Numbered from the stretch's first letter, positions 45,413 to 56,100 are shown. The stretch: 64,000 nt of DNA from Gluconacetobacter diazotrophicus PA1 5 (GCF_000067045.1 NC_010125.1:3880164-3944163), one strand, 5' to 3'. Notes: a model not told the origin generated them from the letters alone. Program-made: numbers and translations.

Positions 45413-46726
45413 ATGACGAAGGCGCCGCTTTATCAATCGCTGTTCCTCCAGATCGTCGTCGCGACGGCGGGCGGGGTCGCGATCGGGCTGCTGGACCCGG
45501 CGCTGGGCATGGCGCTACGGCCGCTGAGCGACCTGTTCCTGCGGCTGATCGCCATGATCGTCTCGCCGCTGGTGTTCTGCGTCGTGGTGCAGGGCATTGC
45601 CGGCGCGGGCAGCCTGCGCACGGTCGGGCGGGTCGGGATCAAGGCGCTAATCTATTTCGAGGCGATGACAACGCTGGCCCTGAGCTTCGGCCTGCTGGCG
45701 GCGGGCCTGGCCGGGCCGGGTCGGGGCATGCATGTGCCCCTGGCCGGGCGGGCCGTGACGGACGGCGCCGTGGCGCTGGGGTCGGTCGGCGGGTCGGCGG
45801 CGGCGCTGCGCCAGGGCGGGATCGGCGCCTTCCTGCTGAACATCGTCCCCACCAGCCCGGTGCGGGCCTTCGCCGGCAATGACGTGCTGCAGATCCTGTT
45901 CTTTGCGATCCTGTTCGGCTGCGCCCTGACGCAGGTCGGGCCCGCCGGGCAGCCGGTGGCGCGGGTCATCGACGGGCTGACGGCGGTGATGTTCCGCATC
46001 ATGGGGATCGTCACCTGGGTGGCACCGGTGGGCGTGCTGGGGGCAGTGGCCTGGACGGTGGGGCATTACGGCGCGGCCGCGCTGGGGCAGCTTGGGCTGC
46101 TGGTGGTGCTGTATGTGGGCACCGTCGCGGCGTTCGTCACGCTGGCGCTGGGGCTGGTGATGCGGCGCTGCGGGGTCGGGCTGTGGCGGCTGCTGGTCTA
46201 TCTGCGGGCGGAACTGCTGATCGTGGCGGCCACCACGGCGTCGGACGCCGTGCTGCCGCAGACGATGGACAAGCTGGAGCGGCTGGGCATACGGCGCGAG
46301 GTCGTGGGGCTGGTGATCCCGGCGGGCTATTCGTTCAATCTGGATGCGCTGTCGATCTATCTGGGCATGGCGGTGCTGTTCCTGGCCCAGGCCACCGGCA
46401 CGGTGCTGGGGTGGGGGCAGATGGCGCTGGTCCTGGGCACCGCGCTGGTGACGTCGAAGGGGGCGCACGGGGTGCCGGGGGTGGCCATCGTCATCCTGGC
46501 CGCCACGCTGGCGGTGGTGCCGCAGGTTCCGCCGATCGGGCTGGTGCTGGTGGTGTCGGTGGACTGGTTCATCGGCATTGCCCGCGCGCTGGGCAATTTC
46601 GTCGGCAATTGCGTGGCCACCATCGCGGTCGCCGCGTGGGAGGGCGAGATCGACCTGGCGCAGGCACGGCGCGTGCTGGCGGCGGGCGACGATGCGGCGG
46701 CCGAGGCGCCGCTGACCGCGTCCTGA
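45413..46726 (+). CDS. Dicarboxylate/amino acid:cation symporter (DAACS family)
   Basis: A 437-residue inner-membrane transporter related to DctA and GltP. About eight membrane segments and two re-entrant loops are suggested; key motifs are TTASDAVLPQTMDKLERLGI (the serine-rich loop is degenerate) and IPAGYSFNLDALSIYLG. ATG 45413 is chosen over upstream starts that overlap the GNAT gene. Likely substrates are C4-dicarboxylates or glutamate/aspartate with protons or sodium. Confidence 0.9.
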   Translation: MTKAPLYQSLFLQIVVATAGGVAIGLLDPALGMALRPLSDLFLRLIAMIVSPLVFCVVVQGIAGAGSLRTVGRVGIKALIYFEAMTTLALSFGLLAAGLAGPGRGMHVPLAGRAVTDGAVALGSVGGSAAALRQGGIGAFLLNIVPTSPVRAFAGNDVLQILFFAILFGCALTQVGPAGQPVARVIDGLTAVMFRIMGIVTWVAPVGVLGAVAWTVGHYGAAALGQLGLLVVLYVGTVAAFVTLALGLVMRRCGVGLWRLLVYLRAELLIVAATTASDAVLPQTMDKLERLGIRREVVGLVIPAGYSFNLDALSIYLGMAVLFLAQATGTVLGWGQMALVLGTALVTSKGAHGVPGVAIVILAATLAVVPQVPPIGLVLVVSVDWFIGIARALGNFVGNCVATIAVAAWEGEIDLAQARRVLAAGDDAAAEAPLTAS

Positions 46727-46829
46727 CCCGCCGGGCCGGACAGTCGGTGCTTCACGGAAGGCCATTCCGTCCCATATAAGGGGCGCCCACCCGAACCGAA
46801 GCGCCTGATTGTCCGGAAAGGCACCAGAA

Positions 46830-48683
46830 ATGCCCGCCTATCGTTCCCGCACCACCACCCATGGCCGCAACATGGCCGGCGCCCGCAGCCTGTGGCGTGC
46901 CACGGGCATGCAGGAGTCCGATTTCGGCAAGCCGATCATCGCCGTCGCCAATTCCTTCACCCAGTTCGTGCCCGGGCACGTGCATCTGAAGGACCTGGGT
47001 CAGCTCGTGGCCGGGGCGGTGGCCGAGGCGGGCGGAATCGCGCGGGAATTCAACACGATCGCGGTCGATGACGGCATCGCCATGGGCCATGGCGGCATGC
47101 TGTACAGCCTGCCGTCGCGCGAGCTGATCGCCGATGCGGTGGAATACATGGTCAACGCGCACTGCGCCGACGCGCTGGTGTGCATCAGCAATTGCGACAA
47201 GATCACCCCCGGCATGCTGATGGCCGCGATGCGGCTGAACATCCCCACCATCTTCGTGTCCGGCGGCCCGATGGAGGCCGGACGGGTGATCCAGGACGGG
47301 GTGGAACGCCATGTGGACCTGGTGACGTCGATGGTCTCGGCCGCCGATCCGCGTGTCAGCGATGCCGAGTCGGAGTCGATCGAACGTTCGGCCTGCCCGA
47401 CCTGCGGATCGTGCTCGGGCATGTTCACCGCCAATTCCATGAACTGCCTGACCGAGGCGCTGGGCCTGGCGCTGCCGGGCAATGGCAGCCTGGTCGCCAC
47501 CCATGCCGACCGGCGCGAATTGTTCCTGGAGGCCGGGCGGCGCATCGTCGGCCTGGCGCGGCGGTGGTACGAGCATGACGATGCCGGCGTGCTGCCGCGC
47601 GGGATCGCGACGGCGCGGGCGTTCGAGAACGCGATGACGGTCGATATCGCCATGGGCGGGTCGACCAACACGGTGCTGCACCTGCTGGCGGCGGCGCATG
47701 AGGGCGAGGTGCCCTTCACCATGGCCGATATCGACCGGCTGTCGCGCCGGGTGCCGCATCTGTGCAAGGTCGCGCCGTCCAAGGCCGACGTGCATATGGA
47801 AGACGTGCATCGCGCCGGCGGCATCTTCGCCATCCTGGGCGAACTGGACCGGCTGGGCCTGCTGGATCGCGAGGTGTCGATGGTCCATGCGCCGTCGCTG
47901 GCCCAGGCGCTGGAACGTTGGGACGTGTCGGCCCCAGGCGCGTCCGAGGCCGCGACGACCCTGTTCCGCGCCGCGCCGGGCGGCTTGCGGACCACGCAGG
48001 CGTTCTCGCAGGCCAGCCGGTATCACGCGCTGGACCTGGACCGCGCGGCGGGGGCGATCCGCGACGGGGCGCATGCCTTCAGCCAGGATGGCGGGCTGGC
48101 GGTGCTGTACGGCAACATCGCCGAGGACGGGGCGATCGTGAAGACGGCGGGCGTCGCGGCCGGGCTGCTGACCTTCACCGGGCCGGCGCGCATCTTCGAA
48201 AGCCAGGACGCGGCGGTGTCGGCCATCCTGGGCAACCGGATCGTGGCGGGCGATGTCGTCGTCATCCGCTACGAGGGGCCGAAGGGCGGTCCGGGCATGC
48301 AGGAAATGCTGTACCCGACCAGCTACCTGAAATCGAAGGGGCTGGCCGAACGCTGCGCCCTGATCACCGACGGGCGTTTCTCGGGCGGCAGCGCCGGGCT
48401 GTCGATCGGCCATATCTCGCCCGAGGCCGCCGAGGGCGGGGCGATCGGCCTGCTGCGCGACGGCGACATCATCGAGATCGACATTCCCAACCGCATCCTG
48501 CGTACCGCCGTGCCGGACGCGGAACTGGCCGCGCGGCGCCTGCGGATGGAGGAAGCCGGCGAGGACGCCTGGCGGCCCGACCGCGACCGGACGGTGTCCG
48601 TCGCGTTGCAGGCCTATGCCGCGCTGACCACCAGCGCGGCGCGGGGCGCCGTGCGCGACATCACGCAGATCAAGCGGCGCTGA
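46830..48683 (+). CDS. ilvD: Dihydroxy-acid dehydratase
   Basis: Converts dihydroxyisovalerate and dihydroxymethylvalerate to the 2-keto acids in valine, leucine and isoleucine synthesis. The 617-residue protein has the usual length. Fe-S and substrate motifs are present: [29 protein letters not shown] and [19 protein letters not shown] 46830 ([17 protein letters not shown]) after GGAAAGG is the normal start. The cluster type (2Fe-2S or 4Fe-4S) is not decided here. Single gene with a terminator. Confidence 0.97.
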   Translation: MPAYRSRTTTHGRNMAGARSLWRATGMQESDFGKPIIAVANSFTQFVPGHVHLKDLGQLVAGAVAEAGGIAREFNTIAVDDGIAMGHGGMLYSLPSRELIADAVEYMVNAHCADALVCISNCDKITPGMLMAAMRLNIPTIFVSGGPMEAGRVIQDGVERHVDLVTSMVSAADPRVSDAESESIERSACPTCGSCSGMFTANSMNCLTEALGLALPGNGSLVATHADRRELFLEAGRRIVGLARRWYEHDDAGVLPRGIATARAFENAMTVDIAMGGSTNTVLHLLAAAHEGEVPFTMADIDRLSRRVPHLCKVAPSKADVHMEDVHRAGGIFAILGELDRLGLLDREVSMVHAPSLAQALERWDVSAPGASEAATTLFRAAPGGLRTTQAFSQASRYHALDLDRAAGAIRDGAHAFSQDGGLAVLYGNIAEDGAIVKTAGVAAGLLTFTGPARIFESQDAAVSAILGNRIVAGDVVVIRYEGPKGGPGMQEMLYPTSYLKSKGLAERCALITDGRFSGGSAGLSIGHISPEAAEGGAIGLLRDGDIIEIDIPNRILRTAVPDAELAARRLRMEEAGEDAWRPDRDRTVSVALQAYAALTTSAARGAVRDITQIKRR

Positions 48684-48696
48684 ACCTGCCCGCACA

Positions 48697-48726
48697 GGCG
48701 CGCCGGCGGCGGTCCGGCGCGCCTTT
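48697..48726 (+). terminator. Intrinsic terminator after ilvD
   Basis: GGCGCGCCGG (48697-48706) pairs with CCGGCGCGCC (48714-48723) with a 7-base loop, followed by TTT. It lies 13 bases after the ilvD stop. Confidence 0.75.
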
Positions 48727-49187
48727 CGATGGTATTGTGCCCGTTTTGTGTTACGTTGCGCAATAATTCGTCGAACAATGGTGAACAGATGCGCATAGAT
48801 CCCATGCGGGATCGTCATTAAGGGAATTTCATGAAATTTGTTTTCATCACATGGACATCTTTTCATACATAGTTTGACATATATCTCTGTATAGGCTCTC
48901 AGCCGAGACAGCACCGCTCTAGCGGGGCGCGTGCGGCATTGGGGAGCCAGCTATGACTACCTTACCGTGTAGCCCGTGACCTTTACGGGGGTGATCCCCG
49001 CTCGCCGCCGCTCTTCCCCGCGGAAAAACAGGCGTGGCGCGGGCCGGGCGGCCCGGGCTCACGCCTGCCCTCGTGCGGGGACAAGGCAGTCTTGTTTCTT
49101 GATGGGAATGAAATGGCGGACCGCCCGTGGCGTCCGTCCTGGGTTCGATCCGCGCCGAGAGCGTCCTGAACAGGAAAAAGGTCGCAT
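48727..49187 (+). promoter_or_regulatory. Long structured leader of the RND efflux operon
   Basis: About 460 bases. An AT-rich part contains TTGACA (48873-48878). It is followed by a short frame ATGACTACCTTACCGTGTAG-like start at 48953 encoding MTTLPCSP, then hairpins such as GGGG-TGAT-CCCC near 48987-49000 and a GC stem near 49030-49060. The RND gene starts at 49188. This looks like an attenuated or riboregulated leader, but I cannot match it to a known riboswitch class. Confidence 0.4.
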
Positions 49188-52100
49188 ATGAATGCAATAG
49201 TCGTGACGGCCCTGCGACGGCCGTACACATTCGTCGTCTTGTCCATCCTTATTCTCTTGTTCGGCGTCATGTCCGCCCTCAAGACACCGACGGACGTGTT
49301 CCCCAACATCAAGATCCCGGCGATCGCGGTGGTGTGGACCTATGGTGGTCTGCTGCCCGACGAGTTTGCTGCCCGCGTCATGTACAATTACGAGCAGGGC
49401 GTGACCTCGACGGTCGAGGGAATCGAACACATGGAGTCCGATTCCTACTACGGCCGCGGCATCGTGAAGATATTCTTCCAGCCTGGCACGGATATCGGAT
49501 CGGCCGAAGCGGACGTTACCGCGATTTCGCAGACGGTTCTGATGCAGTTGCCGGAAAAGATTCCGGCACCGATGATCATGAAGCTGGAGGCGTCCTCGGT
49601 TCCTGTCATCACGCTGGAACTGACGTCCGACACCATGACGCCGTCTGACCTGTTCAAGCTGGCGCAGATTCGCGTGCGTACCCTGCTGGTGACCGTGCCC
49701 GGTGCCATCGTGCCGCATCCCTACGGCGGCATGGATGCCTTCGTGATGTTTGCTCTGGACCAGAAGCAGTTGCAGGCCCACCACCTGTCTGCGATGGACG
49801 TGCAGAATGTGCTGGACAAGCAGAACATCGTGCGTCCGGCCGGCGATCAGAAGATCGGCCCCACGGACTGGATGGTCGCCACGAACGCCCAGCCCCGTTC
49901 GATGGAGGAACTGGGTAATATTCCCATCAAGCGCGTCGGCAACTCGGTCATCTACATGCATGACCTGGGGCAGGTGTATCGCGGCGGTCACCCGCAGACC
50001 AATCTCGTGCTGGTCAAGGGGCGTCAGGCCGTCATCATGGTGGTGATGAAGAGCGGTGAGGCCTCGACCCTGGATGTCGTGTCCGGTGTGAAGGCGCTTA
50101 TACCGCGGTTGCAGAAGGTGATTCCGGCCAGCGCGCATATATCGGTCCTGAACGATGCCTCGGGCTTCGTGAAGGATTCGATCATCGACGTGCTGCGTGA
50201 AATGGTGACAGCGGCCATCCTGACCGGTCTGGTGGTGCTGCTGTTCCTGGGTTCGTGGCGTTCGACCGTGATCATCGCGACCTCGATCCCCCTGGCGATC
50301 CTGTGCGCGGTCATCGGACTGGGCTGGGCTGGGCAGACGATCAACGTCATGACGCTGGGCGGTCTGGCGCTGGCCGTCGGCATCCTGGTCGACGACGCCA
50401 CCGTCATGATCGAGAACATCGACACCCATCTGGAAATGGGCAAGGAACTGGAGGTCGCGATTATCGACGCGGCCAACCAGATCGTGATCCCGACCTTCGT
50501 GTCCACGACCTGCATCTGTATCGTCTGGCTGCCGCTGTTCGAACTGGGCGGCGTGGCCGGCTGGCTGTTCATGCCGATGGCTGAGGCGATCATCTTCGCC
50601 ATGATCGCGTCCTTCATCCTGTCGCGGACCCTGGTGCCGACCATGGCGAAGTTTCTTCTCGCCGGGCAGACCCATGGCGCGCATGGGCATGACACGCATG
50701 GCGATGAGTTGAAGGGCGGCAACGTGTTTGTCCGCTTCCAGCGTGGGTTCGAACACCGCTTTACCCACTTCCGCGAAGCCTATGGTGCTTTCCTGAAGCG
50801 TTCCATTGATAACCGTGTGCGTTTCGTTTCCACCTTCCTGGGGCTGTCGGTGCTGTCGACGGGGCTGTATGCCGTGGCCGGCCGTGACTTCTTCCCTGAA
50901 ATCAAGTCCGGCCAACTGCAGATGCACATGCGTGCCCCCCTGGGTACCCGTATCGAGGTGGCGGGGCGCACGGCAACGCTGGTCAGTGACCGGATCAAGG
51001 AACTGTTGCCCGGCAAGGTCGAAGATGTGGTCAGCAATTGCGGCCTGCCTGAAGGACCGCACAACCAGGCCTTCATTCCCACCCCCACCATCGGCACGCA
51101 GGACTGCGACCTGACGATCTCCTTGACCAACGAGGAATCGCCTGTGTGGGATTATCGTGCCGTCCTGCGCAAGGGGCTTTCGGCCAGCTTCCCGGGCACG
51201 GTCTTTACATTCCAGCCTGCGGACCTGACGGCGCGTATTCTCAATTTCGGCTCGCCTTCGCCGATCGATATCAAGATCGCCGGTCCCGAGTTGAGCAAAA
51301 GCTACAAATATGCGGTCGAACTGGTGAACAAGCTGCGTCTGGTTCCCGGTGCTGCGGACGTGTCGCTGCAGCAGACGATGAAGACGCCGACCCTGTTCGT
51401 GAAGGGGGACCGGACCTTCAGCCAGGCCACCGGAATCGATGCCGCCGACCTGGCCGACAACGAACTGATGACGCTGTCGGGCAGTTCGACCGTCGATCCC
51501 CAGTACTGGTATGATCCGGCCTGGGGCGTCACCTTCCTGCTGAACACGTACGTGACGCAGAATCAGCTGACGCATTTCAATGACCTGCTGTCGATTCCGG
51601 TCGACAAGGGGGATGGCGATCCGTCGGGCAAGGGCATGCAGTTGCTGGGTGCCATCAGCACGATCACCGCCAAAGGAACCCCGGGCCAGGTTTCGCATTA
51701 CAACTCGATGCCCGCGTTCGATATCTACGTGTCGGCCGAGGGAACCGATCTGGGAACAGTGCTGTCGGGCGTGAACAAGGTGATCGCGGAGACGGCGGGC
51801 GACGTGCCGCGCGGCGCGGCCGTCGAAGTCGAAGGCCAGGCCACGACGATGCGCAGCGCCTATGTGCAACTGGTGGGCGGTCTGGCGGTGTCGATCGTGC
51901 TGATCTACCTGCTGATCGTTGTCAACTTCCAGTCCTGGCTTGATCCGTTCATCATCATCTCGGCTCTGCCAGGGGCGCTGGCCGGGATCGCGTGGAGTCT
52001 CTTCCTGACGCATACTCATCTGTCGGTTCCGGCCCTGACCGGTGCGATCATGTGCATGGGAACGGCAACCGCGAATTCCATCCTGGTCGTATCCTACGCC

Positions 52101-52361
52101 CGTGAGAGGCTGGAAGTGCACGGCGATGCGCTCAAGGCGGCGCTGGAAGCGGGATACGGTCGTATCCGTCCGGTGCTGATGACGGCCGCAGCAATGATCG
52201 TGGGCATGATACCGATGTCGATCAGCAACTCGCAGAACGCCCCGCTGGGCAAGGCGGTGATCGGCGGCCTGATCGTGGCCACAATTTCCACCCTTCTGTT
52301 TGTTCCTTGTGTTTACGCGATCATCTATAACCGCTCGTCGAGCCGGAAGGAGACCGTCTGA
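49188..52361 (+). CDS. RND (AcrB/HAE-type) efflux pump, inner-membrane component
   Basis: A 1057-residue proton-driven exporter. It starts MNAIVVTALRRPYTFVVLSI with the first membrane helix, has twelve helices and two large periplasmic loops, and carries the proton-relay aspartates in GILVDDATVMIENI. FFPEIKSGQLQMHMRAPLG opens the second half. Substrate profile cannot be told from sequence. It is followed by the adaptor (TGATG overlap) and channel, so all three parts are in one operon. Confidence 0.93.
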   Translation: MNAIVVTALRRPYTFVVLSILILLFGVMSALKTPTDVFPNIKIPAIAVVWTYGGLLPDEFAARVMYNYEQGVTSTVEGIEHMESDSYYGRGIVKIFFQPGTDIGSAEADVTAISQTVLMQLPEKIPAPMIMKLEASSVPVITLELTSDTMTPSDLFKLAQIRVRTLLVTVPGAIVPHPYGGMDAFVMFALDQKQLQAHHLSAMDVQNVLDKQNIVRPAGDQKIGPTDWMVATNAQPRSMEELGNIPIKRVGNSVIYMHDLGQVYRGGHPQTNLVLVKGRQAVIMVVMKSGEASTLDVVSGVKALIPRLQKVIPASAHISVLNDASGFVKDSIIDVLREMVTAAILTGLVVLLFLGSWRSTVIIATSIPLAILCAVIGLGWAGQTINVMTLGGLALAVGILVDDATVMIENIDTHLEMGKELEVAIIDAANQIVIPTFVSTTCICIVWLPLFELGGVAGWLFMPMAEAIIFAMIASFILSRTLVPTMAKFLLAGQTHGAHGHDTHGDELKGGNVFVRFQRGFEHRFTHFREAYGAFLKRSIDNRVRFVSTFLGLSVLSTGLYAVAGRDFFPEIKSGQLQMHMRAPLGTRIEVAGRTATLVSDRIKELLPGKVEDVVSNCGLPEGPHNQAFIPTPTIGTQDCDLTISLTNEESPVWDYRAVLRKGLSASFPGTVFTFQPADLTARILNFGSPSPIDIKIAGPELSKSYKYAVELVNKLRLVPGAADVSLQQTMKTPTLFVKGDRTFSQATGIDAADLADNELMTLSGSSTVDPQYWYDPAWGVTFLLNTYVTQNQLTHFNDLLSIPVDKGDGDPSGKGMQLLGAISTITAKGTPGQVSHYNSMPAFDIYVSAEGTDLGTVLSGVNKVIAETAGDVPRGAAVEVEGQATTMRSAYVQLVGGLAVSIVLIYLLIVVNFQSWLDPFIIISALPGALAGIAWSLFLTHTHLSVPALTGAIMCMGTATANSILVVSYARERLEVHGDALKAALEAGYGRIRPVLMTAAAMIVGMIPMSISNSQNAPLGKAVIGGLIVATISTLLFVPCVYAIIYNRSSSRKETV

Positions 52362-53542
52362 TGGCTTCCCTGTCACGTAATACCGTTCTGGCGACGGGGG
52401 TCTGCGCTGTGGCCCTGTTGGTCGGTTATCAGGTGGTCACCCGGATTCATGCGGTGACCGAACTGCGCGCGGAGACGCTTAGCAATGCGCTGCCCGATGT
52501 GGCCGTTGTCCATGCGAAACCTTCGCCCAAGGATGTGACCCTGACTTTGCCGGGCAATATCGATGCCTGGTATCAGGCGCCGATTTTTCCGCAGGCCTCG
52601 GGCTACGTGAAGATGTGGTACAAGGATTACGGCGCCGAGGTGAAGACCGGCGATGTGCTGGCCGAAATCAATGCCCCAAGCCTGGACGCGCAATATGCTC
52701 AGGCGAAGGCGGACCTGGCGGCGGCCGAAGCCAAGTACAACCTGGCTGTCGTCAGTGCCGATCGCTGGCATGCGATGGCGAAGTCGCAGGCCGTTTCCGG
52801 GCAGTCGGTTTCGGTCGCCGATGCGAACCGCAAGGCGGGTCTGGCGGAAATGCAGGCAGCCCAGCACAATGTCGATCGCTTCGAGGCGCTTGAAAAATTC
52901 AAGACCATCGTCGCGCCGTTCGACGGGGTGGTCACGTCACGTGACATCAATGTCGGTGACTATGTCAGCAGCGGGGCGGGGGAGCATGGCAGCAATGGCG
53001 ATGCCAGCCAGCTCTTCGTCGTGTCGGATATGCACAAGATGCGTCTGTTCGTGTCGGTGCCCGAGACCTTCTCTTATATTCTCAAGCCTGGGATGACGGC
53101 GGAAGTTACCGTGCCGCAGTTCCCGAACCAGGCTTTCAAGGCTGACTTCCTGACGATCGCACGGGGCTACGACCCCAACACCCGCACGGCGGTAACGGAA
53201 TTCACCATCGACAACGACAAGCACGTGCTGTGGCCAGGCACGTTCGCTTCGGTCAAGATGACGGCGCCTTCGACGCCGGGAGTGTTCCAGATCCCGACTG
53301 CTGCCCTGGTCTTCCAGGAAAAGGGCATGCAGGTTGCGGTGCTGGATGCGAACGATGTCGTCCATTATCGCAACATCGAGGTGGGGCGCATGGCCGATAC
53401 CGAGACGGATGTGGTTTCGGGTATCACGGCCACCGATCGGATCATCAACAACCCTCCGGCCGATCTGCTGGAGGGGCAGAAGGTGCATGTGGTCCAGCCG
53501 GCCAAGGGGTATGACCAGGCAAGCGAGGAAATCGAGGGATGA
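52361..53542 (+). CDS. RND efflux periplasmic adaptor (membrane-fusion protein)
   Basis: A 393-residue adaptor with one N-terminal hydrophobic anchor (VLATGVCAVALLVGYQVV), the lipoyl halves (APIFPQASGYVKMWYKDYGA and FKTIVAPFDGVVTSRDINVG), an alpha-hairpin (about 105-165) and beta-barrel/MP domains (VSVPETFSYILKPGMTAEV). Its ATG overlaps the pump stop. It links the pump to the outer-membrane channel. Confidence 0.92.
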   Translation: MASLSRNTVLATGVCAVALLVGYQVVTRIHAVTELRAETLSNALPDVAVVHAKPSPKDVTLTLPGNIDAWYQAPIFPQASGYVKMWYKDYGAEVKTGDVLAEINAPSLDAQYAQAKADLAAAEAKYNLAVVSADRWHAMAKSQAVSGQSVSVADANRKAGLAEMQAAQHNVDRFEALEKFKTIVAPFDGVVTSRDINVGDYVSSGAGEHGSNGDASQLFVVSDMHKMRLFVSVPETFSYILKPGMTAEVTVPQFPNQAFKADFLTIARGYDPNTRTAVTEFTIDNDKHVLWPGTFASVKMTAPSTPGVFQIPTAALVFQEKGMQVAVLDANDVVHYRNIEVGRMADTETDVVSGITATDRIINNPPADLLEGQKVHVVQPAKGYDQASEEIEG

Positions 53543-55134
53543 TCGTGCGATCGCTGCGCCGGACTGTCATGTCCGGGGGGGCGATGCTGTCGCTGGCGGC
53601 GTTGTCCGCCTGCGACCTGGCGCCCACCTATCACCCACCCACCTATGTCGTGCCTGCGTCTTGGCACGGGCAGGCGCCGTTCGCCACCGCCACGCCGGCC
53701 GATACCCAGTTGCCGTCCAACTGGTGGACCATGCTGCATGATCCGCAGCTCGACGCGCTGGAAGACAAGGCCACGGCCGCGAACGCGGACCTGCAGGCCG
53801 CGGCCGAACGCTTCGTCCAGGCCCGCGCCATGGTCATGCAGGCCCGTGCGGACCTGCTGCCGCATTTCGGCCTGGCCTTCGGCGCGTCGGACAACAAGCA
53901 GTCGGCGGACCGCCTGTTCCGCTACAAGGGCGCCACCACCGCGACTGACGAGTTCTATGGCGGCCTGGCGTCGTGGGAGCCCGACTTCTGGTCGGAGATC
54001 CGCAACCAGGTGCGCATGGCGAAATATTCCGCCCAGGAGAAGGCGGCGGATTTCGCCGCCGCGCGGCTGAGCCTGCAGGCGGAACTGGCCAACGATTACG
54101 TGGCCCTGCGCGGCTATGACGCGCAGGATGCGATCTATCGCAAGTCCATCGCCTATTACGAACGCGCGGTATCGGTCACGCAGACGCAGCTTGCCAACCA
54201 GGCGGCGCCCAAGCTGGACCTGGCCCGTGCGCAGAACCGTCTGTACGTCACCCAGGCGGCGGAGATGGACATCCTGGCCGAGCGCGAGGTGACCGAGCAT
54301 GCGATCGCGGTGCTGACCAACAGCGCGCCGTCCAGCTTCCATATCGCGCCGGTCGATACGCTGACCTTCACGCGGGCGGCTATTCCGGTGGGCGTGCCGT
54401 CCGACCTGCTGCAGCGGCGCCCGGATATCGCGGCGGCGGAACGGCAGATGGCGCAGGCCAACCGCAGCATCGGCGTGTCGCGCGCGGCATTCTATCCGCA
54501 TATCTCGCTCAACGCGAATGGCGGCTTCGACGCCAACGGGTTCGACCTGGCCAACCTGGCGAACAGCATGTGGTCGTACGGCGCGTCGGCGTCGATGCCG
54601 ATCTTCGAGGGCGGGCTGCGCCGCGCGGCGCTGCAGGCCTCGTGGTCCACCTATCGCGAGACGCGCGACCATTACCGGTCCTCGGTCCTTTCGGCGTTTC
54701 GCGAGGTCGAGGACGGGCTGTCGCGCACCGACCGGCTGTGGGCGGAAAACGACCGCCTGAAGGCGGCGGTGTCGGCCGCGCTGGACATGCAGAACATGAC
54801 GATGACCCTGTACAAGGGCGGCCTGTCGGCCTATCTGGACGCGATCATCGCGCAGGAGGCGGCGCTGGACGCGCAGATTTCGCAGGTGCAGGTCGAAACC
54901 CGCTATGTCCAGGCGGAGGTGGGCCTGATCCGCGCGCTGGGCGGCGGCTGGAACGACAGGCTGCTGCCGACGCCCGACCAGACGATGACGTTCTCGATCC
55001 TGCAATATGACGGGCTGCACCACCCCACGCCCGCCGGCGGCATCGACACGCCGGGCGACACCGATACGCGCTATGACGACCTGACGGGCGCGACGACGCT
55101 GCGCACGGGGACGGTCCCGGTTTCGGGACGGTGA
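53539..55134 (+). CDS. RND efflux outer-membrane lipoprotein, NodT family
   Basis: A 531-residue channel with lipobox AALSAC, followed by DLAPTYHPP, LPSNWWTMLHDPQL and WEPDFWSEIRNQVR; the C-terminal SASMPIFEGGLRRAAL block is typical. Its ATG overlaps the adaptor stop (ATGA). Codons are more C-ending than in the pump and adaptor. A strong terminator follows. Confidence 0.92.
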   Translation: MIVRSLRRTVMSGGAMLSLAALSACDLAPTYHPPTYVVPASWHGQAPFATATPADTQLPSNWWTMLHDPQLDALEDKATAANADLQAAAERFVQARAMVMQARADLLPHFGLAFGASDNKQSADRLFRYKGATTATDEFYGGLASWEPDFWSEIRNQVRMAKYSAQEKAADFAAARLSLQAELANDYVALRGYDAQDAIYRKSIAYYERAVSVTQTQLANQAAPKLDLARAQNRLYVTQAAEMDILAEREVTEHAIAVLTNSAPSSFHIAPVDTLTFTRAAIPVGVPSDLLQRRPDIAAAERQMAQANRSIGVSRAAFYPHISLNANGGFDANGFDLANLANSMWSYGASASMPIFEGGLRRAALQASWSTYRETRDHYRSSVLSAFREVEDGLSRTDRLWAENDRLKAAVSAALDMQNMTMTLYKGGLSAYLDAIIAQEAALDAQISQVQVETRYVQAEVGLIRALGGGWNDRLLPTPDQTMTFSILQYDGLHHPTPAGGIDTPGDTDTRYDDLTGATTLRTGTVPVSGR

Positions 55135-55160
55135 CCGGGCGGCGCTGACGCCTGCATGAA

Positions 55161-55192
55161 GCCCGGGGCCGGCTGGTCCCGGGCTTTTTTTT
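55161..55192 (+). terminator. Intrinsic terminator of the RND operon
   Basis: GCCCGGG / CCCGGGC stem (55161-55167 and 55178-55184) with a 10-base loop and an eight-T tail. Confidence 0.92.
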
Positions 55193-55197
55193 GACAA

Positions 55198-56100
55198 TCA
55201 TGCCGTTTGCGAAGGGGCCGGCTTCGATCCCATGATCTCTTCGACGAACGCCGCGAACCGGCGCGCTTTCGCGGTCATCATGCGACCGGCGGGAAAGACG
55301 GCCCACAGACCGATCGGCGGCAGCGACCAGGCTTCGAGGACCCGGACGATGGCGCCGTTTTCCAGTTCCGGCGCGAACATCCAGTCCGAGGCGATGGTCA
55401 GTCCCATGTCGGCCAGCAATGCGGCGCGCAGCCCTTCGGCGGCGCTGACGCGCAGCCGCCCGCCGACAGAGACGGAAACGGCCGCGCCATCGCGCGTGAA
55501 CGACCAGACATTGGGCTGCTGACTGTAGATAATCGCCTCGTGATTCGCGAGATCCGCCGGGCTCTGCGGCTTCCCGGCCCGTGCGAGATAGGCGGGCGTT
55601 GCAAGAACCGAGCGCCCGCCGGTTGCGATTTTCCGCGCGACCGCGGTGGAATCGGACAGCATCCCCATGCGCAATGAAATATCCACGCCCTCGGCCACAA
55701 GGTCGATCATGCGATCGTCGAGAATGATATCGACGTCGAGATGCGGGTGAGCCGCCAGGAAGTGCGGCAGCTTCGGGATGACGTGCAGTCGGGCGAATGT
55801 CGTCGCGGCGGAAACGCGCAGGCGCCCGGACAGGCCCGCCCCTGCTCCCTTCGCGGCAAGCTCCGCCTCGTCTGCTTCCTGGATGGCGTTTCGCGCCCGC
55901 TCATAGAAGCTCTGTCCCACCTCGGTCGGCGTCAGCCCATGTGTGGAGCGGATGAGCAGACTGACCTGAAGCCGGGATTCGAGCTGCGCGATGGTCTTGG
56001 ACACCGCTGGCTGTCCGACGTTGAGGTGACGCGCGGCGGCCGAGAACGAGCCGGTCTCCACTACCCGCACGAACGTTGCCATCGCCTGATATCGATCCAT
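55198..56100 (-). CDS. LysR-type transcriptional regulator
   Basis: A 300-residue regulator. The N-terminal helix-turn-helix is FSAAARHLNVGQPAVSKTIAQLE and a co-inducer domain follows (about 90-295). It is divergent from a glutathione transferase gene (about 110-base gap), the usual layout for LysR control of a neighbour. That target is now truncated. Confidence 0.92.
   Translation of the reverse strand: MDRYQAMATFVRVVETGSFSAAARHLNVGQPAVSKTIAQLESRLQVSLLIRSTHGLTPTEVGQSFYERARNAIQEADEAELAAKGAGAGLSGRLRVSAATTFARLHVIPKLPHFLAAHPHLDVDIILDDRMIDLVAEGVDISLRMGMLSDSTAVARKIATGGRSVLATPAYLARAGKPQSPADLANHEAIIYSQQPNVWSFTRDGAAVSVSVGGRLRVSAAEGLRAALLADMGLTIASDWMFAPELENGAIVRVLEAWSLPPIGLWAVFPAGRMMTAKARRFAAFVEEIMGSKPAPSQTA

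Noticed and set aside
46752..48914. A 720-codon minus-strand frame
   Set aside because: Antisense shadow of ilvD with no family motif.
48930..49060. yybP-ykoY (manganese) or mini-ykkC (guanidine) riboswitch before the RND operon
   Set aside because: GGGGAGCCAGC is only partly like the yybP-ykoY 5' element and the conserved partner loop is not found; the ACGR hairpins of mini-ykkC are absent.
49059..52376. A 1105-codon open frame on the minus strand
   Set aside because: It is antisense to the well-supported RND pump; long antisense frames are expected in such GC-rich coding DNA, and the translation is low-complexity His/Arg/Gln-rich.
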